Shown: positions 6,033 through 14,388 of the stretch, piece by piece
Position numbering within the stretch: the first letter of the stretch is position 1
Layout: each line of letters begins with the position of its first letter
Origin: a virus
Virus record (IMG/VR): IMGVR_UViG_3300032668_000056
Coordinates: 1-40,601 of that record
Reading direction: 5' to 3' (one strand)
Length of the DNA stretch: 40,601 bases
The notes under the pieces: generated by a model
Database searches by the model: none
What the model saw: the letters and a program-made list of their open reading frames with translations, nothing else
What the model was told of the DNA's origin: nothing
Translations under genes and position numbers: made by a program

Positions 6033-8300
6033 ATGGCTGGTTCAGGTATGGACAATCTTAACTCAAGCATTGGTCAGTTTAATTCAACCCTTGAGAGAAC
6101 TAAGAACTCCATTTCTGGCATTGTCCAGGAGATTACTACCTTTGCCGACGCCATGCGTGGCGGAGTCTCATCTACTAGCGGTGGAAGCAGCGCTGTACCT
6201 CAAGGCTCCAGCGCAGCTACTCCTCGCTTCTCTGCACCTTCTTCTGCCTCTGGTATCGGCAGCGGAATCACTAACTTCCTGGCTTCTATCCCAGCAGTTA
6301 TGGGTGCAGCGCTTGGAAGTCCAGCTTCTATCGCCTCATACCAGCTTGGTACATCTCGCTCAGCGTTCTTTGCTAATCAATCTTACGGAGCTAACGCTGC
6401 CAGCCAGATGCAGATGTCTCTTAGCGGAACAGCTAATAGCTCTACTGATGCCTTAGCAGCTCAGGCAGCCCTGCAATCAGCAGGTATCTTTAATATTCAG
6501 CAGTTTGGTAAAGGCGTATCCTCCCTTTCAAACTATGCTCCAGGACTAGGCCTTGCTGGAACAGCTATGGCTACAGCTTCCTTGAACTCAGCTCAGACTG
6601 TAAACAAACTTAACATGCTTGGTATTAGCGAGCGAGGTTCTAACGGACTTGCTCTCGACCCAAACACAATCATCAATGAGTTCGTAGACATGATCTTCGC
6701 TAAGACTCCTCAGCTACAGCAGGGATCAGCCGCAGCCTACTCATACTTGATGGGCGCCTTGGAATCAGGCAATCAGCTTAACATTATGTTAAGTACGTAC
6801 TTTACAGACCCTAATCTTATCAACCTTGTTATTACTAAGTTGTTTGCTAAGGCTAAGGGTCTTCCAGACAACGCAACTAAGTCTCAGTTAACAGCAGCTG
6901 GCATTACCACTAAGACCACAAACTTAATGAGTAACTACAACGCTGCTCAACTTAACCTTACTCAAGCCACTACTAACGGAATCCTTCAGGGATCTGACGC
7001 GGCGCTCTCACAATTAACTAGTGCTACAAATGATTTTGCTGGTGCAGCCAAGAACCTTAATGGTCTTCTAAAAGCATACGGATACGGCGAGACAATGCTT
7101 GGTGGCTTTAATGGAGCTGTCACGTTACTAGCTACCTCTATTGCAGGAAATCTACTTGGGCCTCTTCTTTCACTCCTTAGCGGAGGCAAAGGCGGCCTTG
7201 GTGGACTTCTTTCTACAGGAAAAGGCCTTCTAGGTGTAGCAGCTAGCGCACTTGCTGGATACGGCGTTGGAGATGTTGTTGCACAGGGCGGTAAAGCACT
7301 AGGTAACGCACTAGGTACTTCATCTACAGTTACAAGAGCAGGTTCAGCAGCTGCTGCTGCAGGAGCGGGAGCCTTAGCTGGTGCCGCTATTCCAATTCTT
7401 GGTGAGACAGGTATTAGCGAAGTAATCGGAGCTATTGCTGGCGGTATTAGCGGATGGCTTCACTCTAAGCCAGCAACTACTACAGGCGCTGGATCTGGAA
7501 GTGGTCGTGGAGCTACAGTATCTCCTTCTAATACCATGGGTGGAGGAAGTACTGCACCTGTATCTGCACTTCTTACTACAGCCGCATCTCAAATTGGAGT
7601 TCCATACTCTTGGGGTGGCGGTGGCGTAAACGGACCAAGTTCTGGTTTTGCTCAAGGCGCTGGAACCGTAGGCTTTGACTGCTCTAGCTTTGTCCAGTAT
7701 GTATTTTCTAAGCAAGGTGTTTCACTTCCTAGAACAACTTATGCTCAGGTTAACTGCGGAACTGCAGTTCCTCCGTTGCAGGCTCAGCCAGGAGACCTTC
7801 TTTTCTTTGGTAGCGCAACCGCACCAGACCACGTTGCTATCTACCTAGGTGGAGGCCGCATTATTCAAGCCCCTCATACTGGTGGTGTAGTAAGTATTGC
7901 TGGTGTAGACCTAAGTACCGTATCTGCTTGTCGCCGAGTTCTAAACGGCTCAGGCAACGGTGTTCAAATGTCTACCCTGTTTAACTCTCAAGTTATGTCG
8001 TCTATTGGCATGGGCAGCTCACCTATGCCTAATACTGTTGGCGGCTTTAGTGCTGCTGGTGGAATGGGCGGTGCTCTATCGGCTCTCTCAGGAACTGCTA
8101 CAGCTGCACCTTCAACAGTTGCTGGGTATAGCAGTGCAGTTTCTTCTGGGTCAGGAGTTGCCACAACATCAGGTAGCGGCATCACTATTAACGTAACAGT
8201 ACCAGCCTCTACAAGCCCTAATGCTATAGCGCAGACTACCAAGGCTGTAGCAACCGCTGTACAGCAGGGCATAGCAAGAGCTAACGCAAGGAGCAACTAA
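6033..8300 (+). CDS. Tape measure protein with NlpC/P60 peptidase domain
   Basis: A 755-residue protein from ATG 6033 after AAGGAGG. The N-terminal part is helical (SSIGQFNSTLERTKNSISGI) followed by long Ala/Ser/Gly/Gln-rich helices, as expected for a tape measure protein that spans the tail lumen. A hydrophobic Ala/Gly-rich zone lies near residues 436-476. From about residue 510 to 640 there is an NlpC/P60 cysteine peptidase: Cys550 in GFDCSSFVQYVF, His600 in PDHVAIYLGGG and His615 in APHTGG form the catalytic set. It should cut peptidoglycan peptides during DNA entry. The tail length would be set by the helical portion. ATG is chosen for its strong ribosome binding site. Confidence 0.9.
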   Translation: MAGSGMDNLNSSIGQFNSTLERTKNSISGIVQEITTFADAMRGGVSSTSGGSSAVPQGSSAATPRFSAPSSASGIGSGITNFLASIPAVMGAALGSPASIASYQLGTSRSAFFANQSYGANAASQMQMSLSGTANSSTDALAAQAALQSAGIFNIQQFGKGVSSLSNYAPGLGLAGTAMATASLNSAQTVNKLNMLGISERGSNGLALDPNTIINEFVDMIFAKTPQLQQGSAAAYSYLMGALESGNQLNIMLSTYFTDPNLINLVITKLFAKAKGLPDNATKSQLTAAGITTKTTNLMSNYNAAQLNLTQATTNGILQGSDAALSQLTSATNDFAGAAKNLNGLLKAYGYGETMLGGFNGAVTLLATSIAGNLLGPLLSLLSGGKGGLGGLLSTGKGLLGVAASALAGYGVGDVVAQGGKALGNALGTSSTVTRAGSAAAAAGAGALAGAAIPILGETGISEVIGAIAGGISGWLHSKPATTTGAGSGSGRGATVSPSNTMGGGSTAPVSALLTTAASQIGVPYSWGGGGVNGPSSGFAQGAGTVGFDCSSFVQYVFSKQGVSLPRTTYAQVNCGTAVPPLQAQPGDLLFFGSATAPDHVAIYLGGGRIIQAPHTGGVVSIAGVDLSTVSACRRVLNGSGNGVQMSTLFNSQVMSSIGMGSSPMPNTVGGFSAAGGMGGALSALSGTATAAPSTVAGYSSAVSSGSGVATTSGSGITINVTVPASTSPNAIAQTTKAVATAVQQGIARANARSN

Positions 8301-9952
8301 TGGCATCTCGTAACTCATCTGTAAAAACTAATGCTCAGTGGGTCGCCTACGCGTCGTCCTACATCAACGACAGCACCAACACACTATCTATCAGAAGTAA
8401 GCTATCAACTTTGCAAACCGCCTATACAATCAACATGGCTAATGCTCAAGCCTCTCTTGACAACCAAAACGGCGTTTTCAATGGAACTCTTCCTGAGGAC
8501 GTTATTGGTGGCAGAAACTATAACTTCAGTGCTATTCAAAAAGCTATTGAGGACAGCTCTGTTGTTATCAATAACGTTGAGTTCTCTAACAGCCTTGCAT
8601 ACGGAGACCAATCTAACCTGCAAGCTTACTTAAATTATAAGTATTCAGCTGATATCGGGGCGTACGCTAACAGCCACGGCGAGTGGGTCCTCAACCTACA
8701 CGATGCTGTGGACTTCTATACTAAAGAGCCTTTGCTTAGCGAAATGAACAGTTATGTTCCTAGACTTACTGGAGCCAATCAAACAGCTGCGCTAAACTTT
8801 ATTGCCGATCTACCCCAACTAACTAAAACAGTTGTGGACAAGATGGCCAAGGTTACTGCCAGCATTAAAACGATTACTGCCTCGCTAGATATTGAAAAAG
8901 GTAGCATTACTACTAGCTACGTTAATCAAGTTAAAGCCTTAATCGGTGGAGGAAAGCCCCAAAGCCCTACAGTTGTTGGTTCAGGTGGGGCTAACGGCGG
9001 TACTGGCGGCGGAGGTAAGCCAGCAAAGACTAACCTCAATGGGTCTGATCCAAGCTCTACTGACACGCCTCCATCTAAGTATCCTCCTACAGCTGAGTTC
9101 AATCTTCCTCCACATCAATGGAGTCTTCCACTAAGCGCTAAGACCATGGAGCCTGCTTTATCTTCAGCAGCATCCCAGTCTGGTGACGTGAACCGCAGAG
9201 GTCGTTTTTGGTTCTATGCAGACAGCGCTACTCAATACACGGCTAAAGCCAATGCCGCAAGAGACTACGGATTCCAATTCATTTGGAACCCTACAGACTA
9301 CTCAGTAAGCGTAGCTTTGAACCCAGACGTCACTCCTTCATCATCTATGTACTGGGGAACAGCCCTTCCTGTGTTCCCAAGCGGTGAAAATCTATCTGTA
9401 TCGATCATCTTGGACCGTACAAATGACTTTGCTTGCTTTGGCCCATACGCCAGCACAATTGGAGCAGCAACTATCGTCGGACAAGCTACTGCCGCGAACC
9501 CTGCAAACCAGGACCTACTAAATGCCCTTACAAATCTAGAGCAAGCTCTTACAGACACCGCCAGCAACGTGACTGCAGCACAATTTACTCCGTACTACGC
9601 AAACGCGGGAACCAACGTAGAGACTCAAATTGCTGATCTTATGCGCCGAGGAACTCTGGCTGACCTTGAGTACCTATACAAGTGCATTAACGGTGATGGC
9701 TGGGTGCGGTTAGATCAGGCAACCTCAGATATCGGATTCTTGGCTATGACACTAGTAGAGATCGAGCTGGGGCCTATGCGCTACCTTGGGTATCTAAATA
9801 ACCTAAATATTAGTCATCAAAAGTTTACGGAAGAGATGATTCCGCTTACAAGCCAGGTAGACCTGCAGTTTGTACTTATGGCATCTGCTTCTGTTGCACA
9901 GTCTTCCTCACTTTCTAGAACTGGAACAGGAGCGGCGGTGGCTACATCATGA
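8300..9952 (+). CDS. Baseplate/hub-associated tail protein, 550 aa
   Basis: ATG 8300 overlaps the tape measure stop (TAATG). The first ~200 residues are a helical region; residues ~215-260 are a Gly/Pro/Ser-rich linker; the remaining ~290 residues form a structured domain with GFQFIWNPTDYSVSVALNPD and ENLSVSIILDRTNDF, and a C-terminal part ending in YLGYLNNLNISHQKF followed by a strand-rich end. The C-terminal part resembles the tail/baseplate proteins that sit between tape measure and LysM-type hub proteins in actinophages and Firmicutes phages. The context, directly before gpX- and gpD-like genes, supports a baseplate hub role. No enzyme motif seen. Confidence 0.7.
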   Translation: MASRNSSVKTNAQWVAYASSYINDSTNTLSIRSKLSTLQTAYTINMANAQASLDNQNGVFNGTLPEDVIGGRNYNFSAIQKAIEDSSVVINNVEFSNSLAYGDQSNLQAYLNYKYSADIGAYANSHGEWVLNLHDAVDFYTKEPLLSEMNSYVPRLTGANQTAALNFIADLPQLTKTVVDKMAKVTASIKTITASLDIEKGSITTSYVNQVKALIGGGKPQSPTVVGSGGANGGTGGGGKPAKTNLNGSDPSSTDTPPSKYPPTAEFNLPPHQWSLPLSAKTMEPALSSAASQSGDVNRRGRFWFYADSATQYTAKANAARDYGFQFIWNPTDYSVSVALNPDVTPSSSMYWGTALPVFPSGENLSVSIILDRTNDFACFGPYASTIGAATIVGQATAANPANQDLLNALTNLEQALTDTASNVTAAQFTPYYANAGTNVETQIADLMRRGTLADLEYLYKCINGDGWVRLDQATSDIGFLAMTLVEIELGPMRYLGYLNNLNISHQKFTEEMIPLTSQVDLQFVLMASASVAQSSSLSRTGTGAAVATS

Positions 9953-10233
9953 GTATTGATATTAACTCTCGTTACTACTACTCAACTATTGATTACATCC
10001 AACTTGTGGAGGACAGCGATAACAAAGCTATTGTCTTTTATGAGTTCGACACCATCGGAACGATCACCTATACAAAGCATATATACGTAGAAGGCGAACG
10101 CTTAGACTCAATCGCCTACAAGTACTGGGGACGATCAAACCTCTGGTGGGTAATCCCTGAGTACAACCCATCTATAACCGACTTTACTAATATCGCACCT
10201 GGAACAGAATTGATCATCCCTACAAATGTTTAA
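9949..10233 (+). CDS. LysM-like tail protein (gpX type)
   Basis: A 94-residue protein whose ATG overlaps the upstream TGA (ATGA). Residues ~45-94 form a LysM-like module: LDSIAYKYWGRSNLWWVIPE, then NIAPGTELIIPTN, with the A-x-x-Y-Y/W-G and P-G-x-x-L-x-I-P pattern that defines tail protein X of P2-like phages and the LysM domain of gp53. Such proteins join the hub to the tube or bind cell wall glycan. It overlaps the next gene by eight bases and belongs to the hub operon. Confidence 0.85.
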   Translation: MSIDINSRYYYSTIDYIQLVEDSDNKAIVFYEFDTIGTITYTKHIYVEGERLDSIAYKYWGRSNLWWVIPEYNPSITDFTNIAPGTELIIPTNV

Positions 10234-11560
10234 TTTCATAGACATTGAGTTTCCTAATTCAGGGCTGCCTTTAGTTCTTTCCTACAGAACTACCTTCCAT
10301 CAAGCTAGATATGAGCATGAAGAAGTAACCATGTACATAAAGAACTGGGGCGTTCAGTATGCCCGAATTCAAAACGGAACCCCTATTCAAGCTACCTTTA
10401 AGTCCCCTACTGGGTCTAGGACCTTTCAAGGGTACGTCCACAGCGTAACTCCAGACCTATCTCCAGGAAAAAACTTCGCTCAGGTAGTCGCTTACGGCGC
10501 GTCGTACGTTATGAAGCAAGCCTCTCAAAAGATCTGGACTAACGTAACTGCGGATACCGTGGTGGCTGAAATTGCTAAGAAGTATGGTTTTTCTTATAAC
10601 GCTATGCCGCACCCACGTGTCTACGACCACTTAATTCAAGCGGGAGAGTCTGATTGGGCTTTTCTAGTAAAGCTAGCAAAACAATGCGGTTACTCTCTAA
10701 GAGCTGAGAACACAGCACTTTACTTTAACGAAATTACAAATGACTACAAGCAGAACTTTCAAAGCGCTAAATATGCCATTATGCGTGAAGCTAACAGCTC
10801 TCTTGGTAGCAGCATGTTTAAGTTTACTCCAGAGGTATCTGAAGCAAATGACATTGATGCTGGAGTCATGAAGGCTGCTACAGCTGTAGGCGGAGTCAAC
10901 CTAGATACAGCTACTGCAATAGTCACCACTAATCAAAGCAGACCTACGACCACAAAGACCGTCTCTAAGTCTGAAATGTTCGACAGATTCTCTCCTACTG
11001 TTGTGATATCTAATGGAAACGTAGCTTCTTCTGAGGCTAAAGCCGCAGATGAGCGAGCTAGATACCCATATCGTGGAAGCGTTCAACTGCTGGGCGATGC
11101 CACACTAAAGCCAGATCTTCCAATTTACTTAGACGGCCTAGGCACTGAGTACTCTGGGTACTGGACAATTCTAAGCGCTGACCACATATTTGAAGAACAC
11201 ATGTATACAACTGAACTGCATGTGGGTTCTGATTCTTTAGGCAAAGCTTCTCCTGGATTTACAGGTAGCCCAGACCTAATACCTTCAACGGTACCAAAAA
11301 GGCAGATTACGCCAAATGTTGCTCAGACAAATAAGAAGGTAACTTCAAGCTTATCTCAAAACTCTCGTGCTGTTAACGGGGCAACCAAATCGACTAGCCT
11401 TGTTGCCACTAACAACAGAAAGCAGCCTAAGGTAGGAAGAACCGATTCTTCTAGCTCCGCTAAGTGGTCTGGGCCAGTAACTAATTTACTAAGTGCGCCT
11501 AAGAAAACTAACTTATCATCAGCAGCTGTAGCTAAGTTAAGGAGTACAGGTGTCCGATAA
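10226..11560 (+). CDS. Baseplate hub protein, gpD-like
   Basis: A 444-residue protein from ATG 10226. The N-terminal half carries the late-control-protein-D/gp27-like fold pattern: VTMYIKNWGVQYARIQNG, FQGYVHSVTPDLSPGKNF, then DTVVAEIAKKYGFSYN and the diagnostic HLIQAGESDWAFLVKLAKQC followed by LRAENTALYF. The hub trimer connects the tube to the central spike. The last ~110 residues (from about 330) are Ser/Thr/Asn/Lys-rich and probably disordered, which is longer than in P2 gpD. The next gene begins inside its end with an 11-base overlap. Confidence 0.88.
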   Translation: MFNFIDIEFPNSGLPLVLSYRTTFHQARYEHEEVTMYIKNWGVQYARIQNGTPIQATFKSPTGSRTFQGYVHSVTPDLSPGKNFAQVVAYGASYVMKQASQKIWTNVTADTVVAEIAKKYGFSYNAMPHPRVYDHLIQAGESDWAFLVKLAKQCGYSLRAENTALYFNEITNDYKQNFQSAKYAIMREANSSLGSSMFKFTPEVSEANDIDAGVMKAATAVGGVNLDTATAIVTTNQSRPTTTKTVSKSEMFDRFSPTVVISNGNVASSEAKAADERARYPYRGSVQLLGDATLKPDLPIYLDGLGTEYSGYWTILSADHIFEEHMYTTELHVGSDSLGKASPGFTGSPDLIPSTVPKRQITPNVAQTNKKVTSSLSQNSRAVNGATKSTSLVATNNRKQPKVGRTDSSSSAKWSGPVTNLLSAPKKTNLSSAAVAKLRSTGVR

Positions 11561-11918
11561 ATATTATGGTTTGTACAGAGCTATCTGTACCGATAACAAC
11601 GATCCCGCAGGAACGAACAAAATCCGCGTCCAAATACCTTCAATAGTAGGCACAACCGATGACAGTGGTGACTTGTTTCAGACTGGGTGGATACCTGGAT
11701 GTTTACCTGCTGTTGATAACGGAACGCATCTTAACCACACAGATGAGTATACAACTACATCGACTTCGATTGGGCCTTACGGTTCACACACTCACAACGT
11801 AACCCTGAACGCAGAGCACTCTTCGCATTTAACGGTACCTAACGTAGGGCAGCCTGTGTGGATCATGTTTGAGCAAGGCGACGTTAACTTTCCAGTATGG
11901 ATGGGAGTATACCTATGA
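11550..11918 (+). CDS. OB-fold baseplate spike protein (gp5/gpV-like)
   Basis: A 122-residue protein from GTG 11550 preceded by AAGGAG. It has the gp5/gpV N-terminal OB-fold pattern: YYGLYRAICTDNNDPAGTNK, IRVQIPSI, and the closing strand NVGQPVWIMFEQGDVNFPVW. It is short: there is no lysozyme domain and no clear triple beta-helix needle after the OB fold, so the membrane-piercing tip may be separate or absent. A His/Thr-rich loop (about residues 60-88) is unusual and could bind metal or face the tip. It is coupled to the next gene by ATGA. Confidence 0.82.
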   Translation: MSDKYYGLYRAICTDNNDPAGTNKIRVQIPSIVGTTDDSGDLFQTGWIPGCLPAVDNGTHLNHTDEYTTTSTSIGPYGSHTHNVTLNAEHSSHLTVPNVGQPVWIMFEQGDVNFPVWMGVYL

Positions 11919-12316
11919 CCGAGAGAGCTATAGCTTTCCCGTTTTCAATTGACTCAACTGGGTCGATCTTGACAACCACAAATGAGGAGAAGATCTGGCA
12001 AGACAGAGTTGCCTTTGTCCTGCTTACCAATGAAGGCGAAAGAGTTATGCGCCCTACATTTGGCTCCCAGATAAACGCCCTTATCTTTGAGAACAACTTC
12101 TCTAGCACTACTGCCGCCGAACGTGTGGTGGCTGGTGCGTTCTCACGCTGGCTACCCACGCTAAAACTGAACAACGTAGTCGCTCTTCCAGACACAGTTA
12201 GCGGAGGATTGGTAGTCCAAATTACTTATACTTTACCTAGCGGCCAGCCAGGTACGGTCACCACCTATACCAACACAGCAAACATTAACCGCTACGGCGA
12301 TATCGTAACGAACTAA
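11915..12316 (+). CDS. Baseplate wedge protein, gp25-like
   Basis: A 133-residue protein. I choose ATG 11915 because it overlaps the upstream TGA as ATGA and follows GGGAG at seven bases; an in-frame ATG at 11897 would add six residues without a better site. The segment DRVAFVLLTNEGERVMRPTF followed by GSQINALIFENN is the signature of the gp25/gpW lysozyme-like fold used as a structural wedge protein. The rest fits a small alpha/beta domain ending in YTNTANINRYGDI. The neighbour order spike, gp25-like, gp6-like is standard. Confidence 0.88.
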   Translation: MTERAIAFPFSIDSTGSILTTTNEEKIWQDRVAFVLLTNEGERVMRPTFGSQINALIFENNFSSTTAAERVVAGAFSRWLPTLKLNNVVALPDTVSGGLVVQITYTLPSGQPGTVTTYTNTANINRYGDIVTN

Positions 12317-12328
12317 GTAGGAGACCAA

Positions 12329-14005
12329 ATGGCAACCAGCAGTAACTATGTCCCACAGGTGGATTACACCTCCCGTGACTATGCGGCTATCAGCGCTGAT
12401 CTTCAGAACCTGATTCCTAACTTCCTGCCCGACTGGACCAACCGTGACCCAGCTGACTTTGGTATTACCCTGATTGAGCTATTCGCTTATATGGGTGACC
12501 TCATGTCCTACTACATTGACCGCTCTGCTAACGAGGCATTCTTAACCACAGCCAGCCAGCGTCAAAGCGTTCTTCAGATCGCCAATTTGCTCAATTACAC
12601 CCCTAGTGGCTTGATTGACGCGACAACCACCTTAGAGTTTACAAACTCTACAACCTCAGCTATCACAGTACCAGCGGGTACTCAGGTAGCTACAACTGCC
12701 GTAGTAAACGGCACTAACCCACAGGTTATCTTTGAAACCCAGCTCGATGTCGTAGTACCAGCAACCAGCACAACTGCTGTTGGAACAGCGTCTTCTACAT
12801 CAGTGGTAACTTTGTCTGCGGCTAACACCAACATCTCTGTAGGAATGACAGTAGCTGGAACAGGCGTCGACTCTGGCACCATAGTAACGGCAGTAAACAG
12901 TGACGTCTCTATTACCCTAAGCGAATCTGTTACTTTGTCAGCAGTCACTCTTACCTTTACTTCTCCAAGCCCAACAGCTTCAGTTCAGGCTCAAGAAGGT
13001 CAGACAATCACCTCTGATCCTATTCAGGTATCTGATGGACTGGCCTCTCAGATTTACCAGCTTGTACAAAGTCCAGTAATCCAAAACAGCGTGGCTGTAA
13101 CTGTAGACAACAACATCTACACCCAGGTAAGCAATCTTCTTGACTCAGGTCCAAATGATGCCGTCTTTGCAGTAACAATAGACGCAAACAACAACAGTTA
13201 CGTTCAGTTTGGCGACAACATCAGTGGCCGTATCCCGCCAATCAACTCTCTTATTAGCTTCACCTATCGTATTGGCGTAGGCGCGGCAGGAAACGTTTCT
13301 GCTGGCTCATTAACCAAGATCTTGAACCTTAACGCTGCTGGACTTTCCGTAACCCAAGCTAACCCAGCTATCGGTGGCGCAGACATCGAATCCACTGACT
13401 CTATCCGTGTAAATGCGCAGGCCCCTGTGTCAAACAGTGGTCGCGTTGTATCTTTACAGGACTATCAAACCGCAGTTACAGGCGGAGTACAAAATGCTAG
13501 TAAAGCTAACGCGATCTCTAGTGTCTACACGGCAGTTACTCTTTATGTAGCTCAAAAAGGTGACCCAGGAATCGATCCACTAACAAGTGATTACACCACT
13601 GCGTTCGTTACCTTGTCTTCTTCAGTTCAAAGCTTCTTGACAGGTAAGACAGCCCCTAACGTAACGGTCAGCGTGCTTCCTCCGACTTATGTACCTATCA
13701 ACGTTACATTGGCAATCGTTGCCCCTAAGAACGTGCGAAACAGCACCGTTCAGACCGCTGCAACAGCAGCTATCGCTGGCCTACTTACCTTTGACGCCAC
13801 ATCTTTCGGTGAAACTGTTAAAGTTGATGATATAAGGAACGCCCTGTACGCACTAAATAGTCAAAACACTCAGGTGTCAAGCATTACGTTCACGACCGTG
13901 GCCCGTTCAAACGGTTCAGGTTACGCGGACGTTGTTTGCGCCCCGAATGAGATACCCGAAGCTGGAACAATAACTGTAACCGTAACTGGCGGAATCTCGA
14001 GCTAA
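12329..14005 (+). CDS. Baseplate wedge protein, gpJ/gp6-like
   Basis: A 558-residue protein from ATG 12329 with AGGAG upstream. The N-terminal region holds the gpJ/gp47/gp6 signature: VDYTSRDYAAISADLQNLIP, DPADFGITLIELFAYMGDLM and YYIDRSANEAFLTTASQRQS. Later parts, FTYRIGVGAAGNVSAGSLTK and the C-terminal PPTYVPINVTLAIVAP, match the middle and tail of the family. Residues ~149-214 contain an Ig-like or beta insertion (VGMTVAGTGVDSGTIVTAV) absent from minimal homologues. Wedge proteins form the ring around the hub that triggers contraction. Confidence 0.9.
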   Translation: MATSSNYVPQVDYTSRDYAAISADLQNLIPNFLPDWTNRDPADFGITLIELFAYMGDLMSYYIDRSANEAFLTTASQRQSVLQIANLLNYTPSGLIDATTTLEFTNSTTSAITVPAGTQVATTAVVNGTNPQVIFETQLDVVVPATSTTAVGTASSTSVVTLSAANTNISVGMTVAGTGVDSGTIVTAVNSDVSITLSESVTLSAVTLTFTSPSPTASVQAQEGQTITSDPIQVSDGLASQIYQLVQSPVIQNSVAVTVDNNIYTQVSNLLDSGPNDAVFAVTIDANNNSYVQFGDNISGRIPPINSLISFTYRIGVGAAGNVSAGSLTKILNLNAAGLSVTQANPAIGGADIESTDSIRVNAQAPVSNSGRVVSLQDYQTAVTGGVQNASKANAISSVYTAVTLYVAQKGDPGIDPLTSDYTTAFVTLSSSVQSFLTGKTAPNVTVSVLPPTYVPINVTLAIVAPKNVRNSTVQTAATAAIAGLLTFDATSFGETVKVDDIRNALYALNSQNTQVSSITFTTVARSNGSGYADVVCAPNEIPEAGTITVTVTGGISS

Positions 14006-14014
14006 GGACAGAGA

Positions 14015-14374
14015 ATGACTACTTACTATCCAAATGGGATAACCCCTTTTACTACTCACGTAGACATCACTGAGATCATTGATGCGTCTCATGTCAACAA
14101 GCTTCAGACTGAAGTAACCTCTATCGAAACAATCGTAGGTGTTACCCCATCTACTGTACCTACAGGCGGCTTTGCTACCGACCTTACGGCAGCTTCCAGC
14201 ACGAGCAATCCAACGCCTACGTCAAATTTGTACTTGACGGCTGGGACTCAATTTAACAGCATCTCTGATCGTATTACAAACGTTGAAAACATTGCTATCA
14301 CGGCTTACACCTCAGGAGCAGCTGCAGCACAGGTAGGAAATGTACTAGCGGTAGAAGTACTCGGCGGATTCTAA
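14015..14374 (+). CDS. Small baseplate or fibre-associated protein
   Basis: A 119-residue protein from ATG 14015 with AAGGA upstream. Its sequence (NKLQTEVTSIETIVGVTPST, then DRITNVENIAITAYTSGAAA) suggests two short helical/coiled segments joined by a Ser/Thr/Pro-rich linker, similar to the N-terminal connector of phage fibre proteins. There are no cysteines and no enzyme motif. Position between two baseplate genes supports a minor baseplate or fibre-attachment role. Family not recognised. Confidence 0.7.
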   Translation: MTTYYPNGITPFTTHVDITEIIDASHVNKLQTEVTSIETIVGVTPSTVPTGGFATDLTAASSTSNPTPTSNLYLTAGTQFNSISDRITNVENIAITAYTSGAAAAQVGNVLAVEVLGGF

Positions 14375-14388
14375 CTTAAGGACTACAC

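Noticed and set aside
7374-7715. 113-residue reading frame on the minus strand opposite the tape measure gene
   Set aside because: It is a shadow of the Ala/Gly-rich coding sequence with a Ser/Arg/Cys-rich, unfolded-looking product and no ribosome binding site; all supported genes are on the + strand.
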